Source: Spirogloea muscicola (taxonomy: Eukaryota > Streptophyta > Zygnematophyceae > Spirogloeales > Spirogloeaceae). Taken from it: DNA of 63,813 bases. A program made the translations under genes and the position numbers. This document shows, one piece after another, positions 1 through 9,826 of this stretch (position 1 is the first letter of the stretch; each line of letters begins with the position of its first letter). Under the pieces are notes generated by a model. That model was not told the DNA's origin. It did no database searches and saw nothing but the letters and a program-made list of their open reading frames with translations. The DNA is taken from assembly GCA_009602725.1 (NCBI GenBank), contig WELB01000014.1, forward strand, positions 47,467 through 111,279. Direction: 5' to 3'.

Positions 1-198
1 CTGTTGAGCTGGGCTATTCGTTAGTGCCGTATTAGGACTAACTGAATGCCCAGGACCCAGAGTCTCACCATCACTCGGTTGGGGCTCAGGCCGTGAAGAA
101 GCTTGAGGCTCAGGCGATGAGGACGCGGTGCTCTTGAATGGAGCGCCGCGCTCCTTCCTCGCCTTCTTGCCCACGGCAAAGACAGCCTTCTTGCCCAT
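1..198 (-). CDS. Unrecognised gene, N-terminal or internal fragment running off the left edge
   Basis: On the minus strand an ATG at 198 opens a frame that stays free of stops for 66 codons to the edge of the window. It begins MGKKAVFAVGKKARKERG and then becomes rich in Ser, Pro, Glu and Gln, with two SPEPQ/RPEPQ-like repeats. The composition (basic start, then a low-complexity acidic and Pro-rich tail) suggests a disordered region of a nuclear or nucleolar protein, but I recognise no family. The methionine may be internal, because the minus strand upstream of it is also GC-rich and could hold more coding sequence. The short length and lack of homology limit confidence. Confidence 0.35.
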   Translation of the reverse strand, partial: MGKKAVFAVGKKARKERGAPFKSTASSSPEPQASSRPEPQPSDGETLGPGHSVSPNTALTNSPAQQ

Positions 199-1800
199 GG
201 CGGTGATGGCGGCAGGGTCCGGCAGGAAGCAGGCCGGCAGCAGCTCAAGGCAGGTGGCGTGGGCGCTGGCAAGCAAGGAGGAGCGGTGGGCAAAAGGAGG
301 ACGGTGGCTCCTGTTAGAGTGAGCAAGCTTGAGCTCACTCGACCCCCTTTTGCCTACATAGAAAGAATGCAGAATCACATGGGCACACTGGGTCCCGGCG
401 GGTCTGCCCACCGGGGGCCCAAGGAGGGCCGGCTGCAGAGCCGGCCCGAGGTGTCCGTTAAGCTAGTCGGGCAGGGGCCTGCTGCAGAGCTGGCCCTAGG
501 TGTCCGTTAAGCTGATGTGTCCACAGGTGTGAGGCACATACTCTCACGTGTGATCTGTCTACGTGTCACCCTGATGATGCGGGCAAGCCACCTCTGGAAG
601 CGACAGGTGCTTCCCTAAGTGGGACACTTAAAATAGTATGGAGAATAACGAAAGGAGCTAATGCCTATATTCTAACAGACAGCACTGTCAGAGTAAGGAA
701 GCCACGCTTCCTTACGAGTCAACGAGTCAAATTGTGGTGCTGCCTCCACTGGTAGGGTGGAGAAGGACAACAATACCAGCACAGATTCCTATTCTTCAGT
801 GTACCAGGACATACTAGTAATCGTCAGTCTACTTTCTTCATCTTTGTTACATCAGATCAAGGAATGACGATGTCCAGGTTGACCCTGCTATGGTGGAGAA
901 CTAACTTAGCTGTGCAGCTTTTGACTGAGGACATCATGGACAAGAGGGAGCTGGAACGCACGCTGAGGGGAGGGCAGGTAATTCAGCGACCATGCATATA
1001 ACCAAGCCAGACGCAGCGGTGACCAGCTCTACTCTGCAGGAGCTTGAGGTGAAAAGGATACATGTGCTGATATAAGCTGATTGCAGGGACATACAATGAC
1101 CATACTTCCGAATGTGTGGTCATGCTCACAGGCACCAGCAAGTACCAAGGATCCAGCCTTTGAAAACGCAAGAGAGTGACAGGTCATTATCCGGGGGGGT
1201 GTAAATTTCTTACACTTGATTCAAAAGAAGTTTGCCTAACGGGGCAGGCATCTCATGCACACCTAATCTTGTGGATGCGTTCTTCACTTTCCTTATTGGC
1301 AGCCAACTTACGTAGAAACATTGGGAAGGAAAACAATGTACCAGCCACAAAGAATGTTGGACAACAAACCCGAGCACATTGAAACTTTTGTGACTGAGGT
1401 TGAGCACTACTAGTAATGAGCCATTTAGGCAGATTGACCATGTCAGTGACACGTCATTGGACCATTGGGCTTGATTCCAACGCAGAAGAGGTAAGATAAT
1501 CGACAAAGCTGTTGAGAAGTACACTCACTGACATGGCATTCTCCGCAGGCAAGTAGGGCATTGGGCGTCGCTCAAGGACTTCCTTTTTGCAAAAGGGTTC
1601 AAGATTGTACTCCGAGTTGGTCCCAGAAGGCATTGTGGTGCTCCTGGACAAAGAAACAGCTTCTCCAAAGTATGGTGATGATGTGGGAAGCCATCCCAAA
1701 AATGGAATCAACAAGGTCAAAGGGCCTGAAGGCCTTTCCCATGGCCTCAGAAGTCTTCAAGCCTCATCTTCCTTGCACGCTTCATCTTCTATATACCTGC
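199..1800. other. Stretch without a recognisable gene
   Basis: No frame here has convincing coding character. The only structure I see is the imperfect direct repeat at about 425-513 (listed separately) and a small inverted repeat GTGTAA/TTACAC at about 1199-1215. The rest looks like intergenic or intronic sequence between two minus-strand gene fragments. Confidence 0.5.
425..513. repeat. Two-copy imperfect direct repeat with internal palindromes
   Basis: Two units of about 45 bp follow each other. Both contain GCTGCAGAG flanked by GGCC-rich arms and both end in GAGGTGTCCGTTAAGCT or TAGGTGTCCGTTAAGCT. In the first unit GGCCGGCT and AGCCGGCC form an inverted repeat around GCAG. In the second unit the arms have decayed (GGGCCTGCT versus AGCTGGCCC). 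The origin is unknown. Confidence 0.6.
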
Positions 1801-2244
1801 TTATTCAGCTTGATATTCCGCTGAAGCAATTTCTCCTTCCTTCGTAGTCAACCTGGCTCTGACTGCCACATACTTCTCATCATCTCCCATGAGAGATTCC
1901 AGCCATGCAGGCGTTGCTTCCTCAGTCCCAGCAACTCCTGAGAGCTTTTCAGAGAATTCTTCAACGCTGTTCACAAGTTTAAAATGCCTTGCAATTTTCA
2001 CGGCATTTTTTTTATGGAGGCACAAGACCTGAACGTAGAGGCTGAATTTCATTGGAAGTTCAATCTCCTCAGCGTCCACCGCTAGTGCACGCATGTTATA
2101 TTGAAGTTTACGTATGCGTTCCATGGCAGAACTGAATTGTTCTTTGCTCAAAGTCTTTGCCCACGCGGGCAATGCCTTTTCCCACCATGTTGGTGGTAGT
2201 CCTCCGCGGAGCCAGTAAGTGAGCCAATAAGCGTCAGGATCCAT
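1801..2244 (-). CDS. Unrecognised protein, probable last exon
   Basis: A 147-codon minus-strand frame begins with ATG at 2244 and ends at a stop at 1801. It is rich in Trp near the start (WLTYWLRGGLPPTWWEKALP), continues as a probably helical segment with alternating Leu, Ile and Lys, and ends with an acidic tail. A good acceptor (TGTGCAG) lies just before the ATG on the minus strand, so this may be an internal or terminal exon. A possible upstream exon lies near 2650-2785 (minus), where a frame reading RRHEGVAAELSQRRSWGARG is open. I do not recognise a family. The regular amphipathic composition is the main reason to think it is real. Confidence 0.4.
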   Translation of the reverse strand: MDPDAYWLTYWLRGGLPPTWWEKALPAWAKTLSKEQFSSAMERIRKLQYNMRALAVDAEEIELPMKFSLYVQVLCLHKKNAVKIARHFKLVNSVEEFSEKLSGVAGTEEATPAWLESLMGDDEKYVAVRARLTTKEGEIASAEYQAE

Positions 2245-2989
2245 ACCTGCACAAGTTACACCTCAACTTCGGCAGTAAGTAGGAGACACGCGAAGTGTAC
2301 ACCCTATTCGATTGAATGACAGAAACGGAGCCTCAGACACAGAGAAGTGTCCCTCCGGAGAGAGTCGGGCACAAGTATTTTGAGTAGGTTTGTCCAGGTC
2401 AAGGCCCAACGATGACTCAACCAACGGGCAAGAGACTTGATGAAGGTTTCAGTAAGCAAAGGGCAAGGTCCAGGGACACGGTGGCCTAATCACAACTTGA
2501 ATCTCTGTCAGTGCTAGTCACAAGAAGCAAGCAACAAAACGTCGCAGGCCAGCAAAGAAATGCTGACGATGTATGTGACAGCCTCTGAGCAGCTCGAGCT
2601 AATGCCAGATTTAAAGATTGACACACTCGGTCATGATCATCGTTGCTTACTGATGTCTCCTGATCTTCCACGACCGGCTGCGGTGCTCCTCGGGCTCCCC
2701 AGCTGCGGCGCTGACTTAGCTCGGCGGCCACGCCTTCATGGCGCCGCACAGGACGAGCGATTGATGCCTGTTCATGAGGCTTAGGGCTGTGGCTGCGGCG
2801 GCGGTGACGCCAGGGCAGCTAGAGCGAGAGCCCTGGACGCAAGTCAGATAAGGTGGCAGCAGGGAAAGCAGCAGTGGCGGGAAAGTTTCAAGCCTTTCTA
2901 CATTCCTTGGGGCTTTAAAAGCCCATTGCCTTCTGGGAAAGAGCAGTTTCTTTCAGGTACGAAAGGAGACGCCCGTTCTCTTTTCTTTT
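2245..2989. other. Intergenic or intronic stretch
   Basis: Apart from the possible minus-strand exon near 2650-2785, I see no gene here. The right end (about 2965-3010) is pyrimidine-rich and marks the 5'-truncation point of the retrotransposon copy that follows. Confidence 0.4.
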
Positions 2990-4695
2990 TTTTCCTCTTT
3001 TTTCCACTCTCCTCGCCGTCCCCCTAGGCGCTCCTGCCTTCGTGACGGAGCAGCTGCAGGTGCGGCTGCAGGAGCACGTCCGGCCGGCGGACCGCCTCCA
3101 CACGGTGCAAGACATGTAGCTGGCGACCGCTATGCTAACACGTTGCATCGCGCAGCGGCCACACTACCTGGCCCGCACCGACCCTCCCTCACCGGCGGTG
3201 AAGGCCGCGTACGCGGCCTTCGACTCCGGCATCTTGGCGTCCGCGGCCACCCTCGTGCAGCACCTCGCGGTCCTCACCACACCAGCTGCGCAGCTGCAGG
3301 CCAGCCTGCCGACCAGTCGTGGCGGCTTAGGATGCCGCTCAGTTGCCCGCGTCTGTGAGGCGGCCTTCATGGGAAGCTGGGCTCAGGTTGCAGCCCCCAT
3401 GTGTCAGAGGTTCCTCGTGCACGGCCAGCGCGCCCTGGAGCGGGCGGCAGCTGAAGTGGAGATTGGCCAGTTGCCCTTCCATGTTGCCCTCCGCTCTGCC
3501 CGCGACGGGCTCCTGGCGGTCCACCCCAACATGTCGGAGCAGATCGTCCCATTCACCCACCTCGCCCACACCCCTGACCTGCGTGCCCAGGCACGCCTCA
3601 CGGCGCTGGTGGACAAAGCGGCCTCTGACCAGGTAGTGGAGCTTCTCCCTCCGTCTGACCTTCGCCGGCTCCTCTCAGCTTCTTCCCCCGCGGGCGGCGG
3701 CGTGGGTTTCGGCGCTCCCACTATACGCGGCGCTCACCATGCCGGATGAAGTCTTCAGGACGGCGGTCCACCTACTCTTGGGCCTCGTCCCTCCCTGCCT
3801 CGTGGGCGTCACTCAGTGCGAGTGCGGTGCCCGTCACGCCGACCCTGCGGAGCTGGCTGCGCATATGCTCCGTTGCGCGCAGGGGGGCAAGCGGACCGCT
3901 TCCCTCGATCTCCTGCGAGATGGTATGCAGGGGGTTCTCACCAGCCCCTATCCTCGATGGGCGAGCACTTTCTCCTTTTATGGAGGCGGGCTTCAAGGTC
4001 GCCCTGGAGAACTCCTCAGTGATGCCCATCCAGCTGGGCGCGGACGGCCGGCCCCATACACGGCGCGCCGACCTGGTTGCCATCCCGCCCGGCGGTGGTC
4101 CCTGCATCATCGCCGCTGTGGTGACAACTGACTGCTTCGACTCCGCCACTCCCACCAGATCGGCGTCGTTTGCAGGGCACGCGATCGGCCAGGCGGCCCT
4201 CGGGCTTCCGCTTCCGCTTCCGCTTCCACACACATTGCTGGCGACGCAGTGGGAGGTGCTGAGCAGAGAAAGCTCCGACACTACTCTGACTACCCCCGCA
4301 GCGACCACCTTCTCCCGGCCACAATCGACACTTTCGGCTGCTTGGGTCCTCGCTTCCATACCCTACTTGAGAACATAGCGAGTCTGGGATATGCACAACG
4401 CGAGGATATGCTTCCAGCCCAGATGGGTATGCCGGCTGCCTACCTGTCGTTTTTGCGACGTCGAGTGTCTGCAGCGAGCTCAGGCTCATGCGTTGCATCA
4501 GAAAGCTGGTCGAGCCTTGGCTGGTAGTTCGAGAACTTGTCGATTGCCATCCGGAATTCGAGCATCAGTTAGCGACCTCTGTGTGCTGACTCGTGGTTAC
4601 TGAGCGGGTCGGCTTAGCAGCAGGTGACGTGCATTTGTCAATGTGCTTGCCTTTGTACTTGGCCACACATGGCCTCCCCATCTCTTAGTACACGT
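2990..4695 (+). mobile_element. 5'-truncated non-LTR retrotransposon (R2-like endonuclease type), family A, degenerate
   Basis: This is the 3' half of a non-LTR retrotransposon in a broken frame. The first readable part (TLLAVPLGAPAFV near 3010) matches the region after the catalytic core of the reverse transcriptase copy at 34-36 kb. It continues through the thumb region (3132-3730) to a zinc knuckle, CECG...H...C with spacing C-x-C-x12-H-x3-C, at about 3815-3880. A restriction-like endonuclease region with RRADLVAIPPGGG follows (about 4055-4100). Defects include a stop near 3117, a frameshift near 3720 and a short hairpin-element insertion at about 3932-3982. The copy ends with LTRGY-stop near 4600 and a 3' UTR of about 90 bp. 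Confidence 0.8.
3932..3982 (+). repeat. Short hairpin element, left-truncated, inside the retrotransposon ORF
   Basis: The right half of the hairpin element (CAGCCCCTATCCTCGATGGG, then CGAGCACTTTCTCC) sits inside the coding frame. It comes after LLRDGMQGV and before MEAGFKVALENSS. Other copies read straight through this region (for example the minus-strand copy near 30000-30080), so this is an insertion and it shifts the frame. Confidence 0.75.
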
Positions 4696-4699
4696 TCCC

Positions 4700-5115
4700 T
4701 TAGGAAGGAGCGAAAGTACGCCGACCACCCAGTTGGTGATGCATTTGCGGCCCTGGCGATTGATGTGCACGGGGCCTTTGGCAGCCGCTGGCTGGATCTC
4801 CTCCAGCCGCTTGCCCGTCAGGCCATTGATCGTCGGCCTGGTCTGCCAGGAGCGCTGCCCGGTTTCAACGCCGCCGATTCATCAGCACAAGTCTTCCGCA
4901 CGCGCCTGGCGGTATCGTTTCAACGCTCCCTTGCTCACGCCGTCCACACGCGAGCAGGCCGTGCTATGGCCGCCGCCTCTGGGTCTCGGCGGAGTGCCTC
5001 GTTCCCTGCAGCCAGCTATCCCGACCTGATGTTGCTCACTCGCGGGTACTGAGCTTCCTTTGCATCGTAGTGTGCTTTTTGCTGTGGTCTGTAGTGTAGT
5101 CCCATTTCGGCACCT
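4700..5115 (+). mobile_element. Retrotransposon 3' end, family B (restriction-like endonuclease C-terminus)
   Basis: An open frame runs from about 4705 to the stop at 5052. It begins near KYADHPVGDAFAALAIDVHG, contains FQRSLAHAVHTRAGRAMAAA and ends in LLTRGY-stop. The KY...HP...LAIDVHG segment is of the kind seen in the PD-(D/E)XK restriction-like endonuclease domain of R2/NeSL-type elements (an assignment from family knowledge). It is inserted directly behind the family A tail, in the same orientation. The frame has no internal stop, so it is younger than the family A copy next to it, but it is only the last 115 or so codons of a protein. Confidence 0.75.
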
Positions 5116-5131
5116 CTTTCTTTCGCTTTGG

Positions 5132-5184
5132 ATATTGTCCATTCTTTTTGGGCTGGCTTTGCCAGCCCCTCTTCTCAATGGGCG
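5132..5184 (+). repeat. Short hairpin element, complete copy
   Basis: The core GGGCTGGCTTTGCCAGCCC is a perfect 8-bp stem with a TTT loop. It is preceded by TTGTCCATTCTTTTT and followed by CTCTTCTCAATGGGCGAGCA. It separates the family B tail from the next family A tail. Confidence 0.85.
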
Positions 5185-5385
5185 AGCACTTTAGGCGGCA
5201 GCCATGCACGGCCAGCACGAAGATGCAGGGACATGCCAGGGCACGCCGCAGGGAAGTGGAAAGCCGTGTTAGATACACGTCTGCCGTTCGGGTATCAGTT
5301 AGCGACTTCCAAGTGCTGACTCGTGGTTACTGAGCGGGTCAATTTAAAGAAAATGATTTACATTTGTTGAATAGTAGCATGTCTT
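5185..5385 (+). mobile_element. Short family A retrotransposon tail
   Basis: After the hairpin element an open frame ends at 5333 in VLTRGY-stop. It is followed by GAGCGGGTCA, as in the other family A copies. Only the last few dozen codons and part of the 3' UTR are present. It is the third retrotransposon 3' end in a row in the same orientation (4.6, 5.05 and 5.33 kb). Confidence 0.7.
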
Positions 5386-7355
5386 TGGGTCGTCTGGGCC
5401 CAATTGATCCAGAAGAAATAGCTCCAAATTGAGAGCTAGGCTATGGTTGATCGCCCTCCCGCCAATGGCCAGTATGGCCTTAGACAGTCAAAAACCGTCA
5501 CTCCCTACCATGTTCACCACTGCTCTGACGGCCTGACGGTATCCACAATCAGTTTCTCGTCTTTCTTTCTCTTTGTTGCTCCCTTTGCATGATTAATGTG
5601 TTGGCTCGTTGTGCGCCTAATGAGCACTGCACGCCCTAAAGACCTCTCTTTGTGCACACATTGGACGACCTATAAGATGGCCGGATTGGCAGGGGCAACT
5701 CCTCCTCGTGGTGAGCAGCCCTTTTGAGCAAGCACATTTTTGCTTTTTGGGCCTCTGGATCACTGCTTGTGCTCTTCTCGAGCTAGGAGTTGCTAGAGCA
5801 CCCATGCCTTCTGGGATATGGCATGCAGGGCATAATCCTTGACTGCGCCCGGTCCTTTGCTTGAAACTTCCTTCAAACCAGACGATAGTTGATGCGCCCT
5901 CAGATATCCATGACAGCAGCCACCTCAGCAACCTTGCCAGATCTCGGCACAAATAAGCCACCAACGAGATGTGGCACGACAGGAAAAAAAGCACAGCTCT
6001 TTCCATTGAAAGGATATGGCTGTGAGAAGCGAGCCCAAATGAATGAAGGTCAGAAAGGGCCGGACGACAGAGCCCAGAGGGCTTGAGAGGCTCTTGAGCG
6101 AGGATGAGGGCCTCCCCATACTCGGACTCAATCTCTCAATCTTGTTGCTGTTTGAAAGCCTCCGCCCCCCTTGCATGGCCTTCCCAGCTTCTCTTGCGTC
6201 GCTGCGAGCTTGCGCTTGTTAATCTGCTGGTCCTAACACGGTGGGCTCACGATTCACTCCGAGCCTTAAGATCTCCTGTCTCGCTCTGCACCTCTTGCAC
6301 ATCACAACACACGATAACACCTGCCAAGGGGGCCCTGGTCACTGGCCAGCCCAAAAGAGAGTCAGATCAGTGACGCACTTGCCAGACTGCCTAGAAGACC
6401 CCATCCCCTCAGGCGGCTGGTTGGGCTGGTTGATACGGCCCCGGGTCTCAGCCTTTGAAAGAGCGTCATTGGGCTGGCCGTTCCCAGCCCCTATCCTCAC
6501 TTCTTTCATTACACCGCGGCTTGCCCTTGTTACAAGGTGGCCATTGAACTTCCTGAATCCATGAAAACGCCAGCAGGAGCATTGACAGTAGATGACCGGC
6601 ACATCTCTCGGGCTGTTTGGCTCAACACCTACTTCTGCCAGGCTTATTGCCACAGGCAGTATTCTGACGCCCGCTGAGCAATGCTGGGGTGCTGGTCTCT
6701 GTCTGTCACTGTCCGTGGGACTTACGAGGCCAGGGGGTGAGGGGGTGAGAAGGAAATGCATGGCGCATGCAACATAAGCGTTGCCCAGGAGTCGCACCAC
6801 CAGGGTCTCATATGTCACCCTCAACTGTGCCTTGCTATTGACAAGGTCGCTTGCCAACAAGGCACCCCACTATGTAGCCCTGCTCAAGCTTGCGGCCAAT
6901 AGGACAAAGCCCTTGTGATGCTGGGTAGTATGACCTCCTATCCCCTGATCAAATAGCAAGTCGGCATCTGATAGTAATCCATAGAGGCAACGAAGAACAA
7001 ACCTGACAAAGAAGCAGCTCAATAGATGCTGTTTGCCTGTGCGCACGTTGTGCAGCAGGCTGCATAAGTACTTTCCCAGCCTGCTGCAACAGTGTCCCGG
7101 TGAAAAGCTTTACAGCTGATACAGTGGGCAAACAAGGCACGGCCTAATATAGGACATAGTCATACCAGAGCAGAGTTGCAATAATGGCGAGGGCAGACAA
7201 TGGCGACTGAGCTAGGAGGGCCCACAGAAGTTTCCTGATTTACATTCATGATGGGTGTTGAACTTGCTGCTCATGTCCATTGCAGAGAGTCTCTAGTGTA
7301 GCTGGCTGAGCAGCAGCACTTGCACACATGGGCTTGCATGTGGCCCTCCTGCCTC
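5386..7355. other. Stretch without a recognisable gene
   Basis: No frame here resembles a protein family. A hairpin-element relative (GGGCTGGCCGTTCCCAGCCC, then CTATCCTC) lies at about 6470-6500. The part nearest 7355 is the 3' flank of UBR7. Some open frames are long enough to be listed but have no conserved composition. Confidence 0.5.
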
Positions 7356-9561
7356 TCACTGGAGCCGCCGGCGCTTCTTTGTCAGCTCACTAAAAAAGTT
7401 GTGGATGTCTGAGCCCTGCACAACGCGCCCATCCTCACAGAATGGCGCCTGCAATTGTCACAGATCCAAAGACAGGCTCTTAGAGGCTGTGACTTTGGTC
7501 TCATCACCTGAGCGGCAGGTAGCAGCCGATAGCTGCGCTGAGCATATGGTGTCGGTTTTGGCAACCCACCAGGAAGCTCTTGAGATTTGCAGCCATATCC
7601 TGCATGCCGCGGGCAAGCTCAATCTGCTGCACATGAGGCAGCTTCTTGATGAAGGCATCCTGTGCGGTTGCGAGGCGACGCCGTCGTGTCTCTGCAGTAG
7701 CTCTGGACGCCTCCTCATAGTGCTGTAGAGTATCTGTGTCATCCAGCAGGAAAGTCACGCTGCGGTCTTCATACATCCTGCAAGCGCAGCAGAGCAGTTG
7801 CAGCCGGCACAAAGATAGTCAGGAGATGCCCACGCAACATCTCTGTCAATCAAGTGCAAGATTCGTGTGCAGCAAGCCAGCCATAGTTGACCTTGTCGAC
7901 GGGCCGGCAGACAGCAGGCTGTGGAGGGCGAGTCACCTGCTGCAGGCCTTGCACTTGCACAGCCGCGAGCGCCAACCGGCGGCCAGGAAGAGGGCGCGGC
8001 TGGGTGCCGGACTCGCCGACAGCCGCTTCTGGCAGAGCTCAGCAGAGGCCGAGACTAGACTTGAAGGTGGTGCCGCGTCCTGCAAGCTGGCATCCCCTGG
8101 GAGGGCCGCCGTGGCTCCGCCGGCCCCCGTGGCAAGACGGTGTGGGCAGCTCGGCTGCTTGCCAGGGTCTTCCACCAGCTTGCCTACGGACGGCAGCGCA
8201 GAATCAGCGCCGCCACAGCTTGAGCCACCTCTTGCTGGGTCCACGAGAACCGCCGCATAGCTCGCAAGGAAGCTGCAGCGTCCAGCAGCGCAGGCCTGAC
8301 AGACGAGCTCAGAGAAACGCTCGTTCCCATCCTCGTCCGTCGGGAGCTGTCAGCAGCACCAGACACAACAATCCTCAGCTTTGCTGCTGAATAGATGGCA
8401 GCCGGACAACTGTGGCCCTTGGAGGTGTTGTAGTGCTGCAGACATTGATATCCATCACTTCTACTGGCGCTGACCTCCTCGTCCGATGCAAGGCCTAGGT
8501 GCTCCTCGTGGAACCAGTCCTCGCAGCAGCAGCATTGGATCATGTGCTCGGGCGGCGAGCCTGCCGGCCGCGCAGGGTCCGGATACGGCCGCGAGCACGT
8601 GCAGTAGACGGCGCGGTAGTTCTGGTTGTACGAGTTTGCGCTGTTGAGCGGCTCCTTGGCCGGCTGCAGCGTACAGGGCGCGCTGGCGCCGAACTTGACG
8701 TTGCCGCAGTCGCACCGGAAGCGCCGCCGCGTCCACAGCTCCACGACCTGCGCCGGCTTGACTGTGAGCAACGTCCGGTTGTTGAAGCACATAACATTGC
8801 GGCCCGTCGTTCCCTATCTTCGTCACAGGGCCGGACGGGGCTACAACAACCGTGACAAGCGAGGGGTCGGATTCGATCCTCTCTCTCTCAAGTCGAGGCG
8901 TAAGACTGCCGCGCAAAGCATGCACCCGGCTGTATTCAGCATGCACCTGGCTGGCTTTTACAGCCGCTCTTTCTGATGATAATATTCAGCAGCCGCATAT
9001 TCTTTCGCTCTGAGTGGAGGGCGTTGCCGCGTCCCGGACCTCGTGCTGGTCGTGGCAGGCGAGCGAGCAGGCGGTGCAGAAGCCGGCGGGGTGGGCGCCG
9101 CCGCCGGGCGGCGTGCAGGTGAGGCAGGCAAAGACGGCCTGGCGCGCCACGTACCCCTGCTCGTACGTGCACCGCTCGCAGTCCCCGCCCCCCAGCACCG
9201 CGTCCGCCTCCTGCCTCCCACTCTTGAGGTCAGTGATCGACTCTCAGTCTCACCGAAAACCATGTCTAAGACAAGCCTCGCCAACTCCATATTCCAAGTC
9301 CTGCGTTCGCCCCGGCGCGGCAGGGCAGCGCCGCCGCCGCCGTCGCCGCCGCCGCCGCCGCTGTAGGCGACTCGGGCGCTCACCTCCTCCTGCGCCTCCA
9401 GGGACTCGACATAGTCGCGCAGCGTCACGGCGTCCTCCTCCGCCGCCGCCGCCACCGCCGCCGCCGCCGCCTTCTCCCCGCACCGCAGCCGCCGCCGCCG
9501 CCGCCGCCGCCGCAGCCGGCGCCGCGAGGCTGGGGCGGGAAGGCGATGGTTCAAAAAACAT
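7356..9561 (-). CDS. UBR7: UBR7-type E3 ubiquitin ligase (UBR box plus PHD finger)
   Basis: The likely exons on the minus strand are 9384-~9480, 9040-9210, 8475-8747, 7937-8346, 7570-7777 and 7356-7448, and their phases all agree. Exon 1 gives VTLRDYVESLEAQEE. Exon 2 holds the UBR box (CERCTYEQGYVARQAVFACL, then CTACSLACHDQHE), which continues in exon 3 as VVELWTRRRFRCDCGNVKFG. Exon 3 also carries the PHD-like part with YCTCSRPYPDP and MIQCCCCEDWFHEEHLG. Exon 4 gives ELVCQACAAGRCSFLASYAA and ends in WRSRLCKCKACSR. Exons 5-6 match the conserved C-terminus, ending FFSELTKKRRRLQ-stop. Human UBR7 ubiquitylates histone H2B in the nucleus (family knowledge). The protein is close to the usual length (about 425 aa in human). 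The start is unresolved: the frame of exon 1 has no ATG, and the only nearby ATG (9561) is in another frame across a GCC/GGC repeat. Confidence 0.9.
9330..9520. repeat. GCC/GGC trinucleotide runs at the UBR7 5' end
   Basis: Runs of GCC occur at about 9332-9365 and 9440-9520. On the UBR7 strand they encode Ala or Gly runs. Such runs are prone to sequence error and length change, and they lie between the only plausible ATG (9561) and the first conserved exon. Confidence 0.8.
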
Positions 9562-9699
9562 GGGAAAAGGAAACGGAAGCAATGAGAGCGCGGTGCTGTG
9601 CTCGCCACTCACATGCTGAAATGCCCCACTGGACCAGAAGTGGTGGGCATTCACAACCTCCTTCGCGATGCCCTGGCGGGCTTGATGCGAAAAGCGCTG

Positions 9700-9765
9700 C
9701 CAGATTGACTGGTGGCTGGGAAAGGCCAGCCCAAAGGAATGGACAAGGTCTGAAGGAGCCGGAGT
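9700..9765 (-). repeat. Hairpin element, second subtype
   Basis: On the minus strand it reads CCTTGTCCATTCCTTTGGGC, then TGGCCTTTCCCAGCC, then ACCAGTCAATCTGGCAGCGC. An almost identical copy lies on the plus strand at about 36420-36480. This subtype shares the 5' part (CTTGTCCAT) and the GGGCTGGC stem with the main subtype but has a different right flank. Confidence 0.75.
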
Positions 9766-9796
9766 GCGAACGACTAGCACTAAGACATCAACCAGG

Positions 9797-9826
9797 GAAC
9801 GCTCAGTAACCTCTAGTCAGGAGATG
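9797..9826 (-). mobile_element. 30-bp remnant of a retrotransposon tail (family C), inverted
   Basis: The complement reads TTGCATCTCCTGACTAGAGG, then TTACTGAGC. This matches the family C tail near 36343-36365 (encoding LHLLTRGY-stop). It sits head to head against the family A copy that begins at about 9827. Confidence 0.6.

Noticed and set aside
6339-6860. 173-codon minus-strand frame
   Set aside because: It runs through a hairpin-element relative at 6470 and has no recognisable domain or regular composition.
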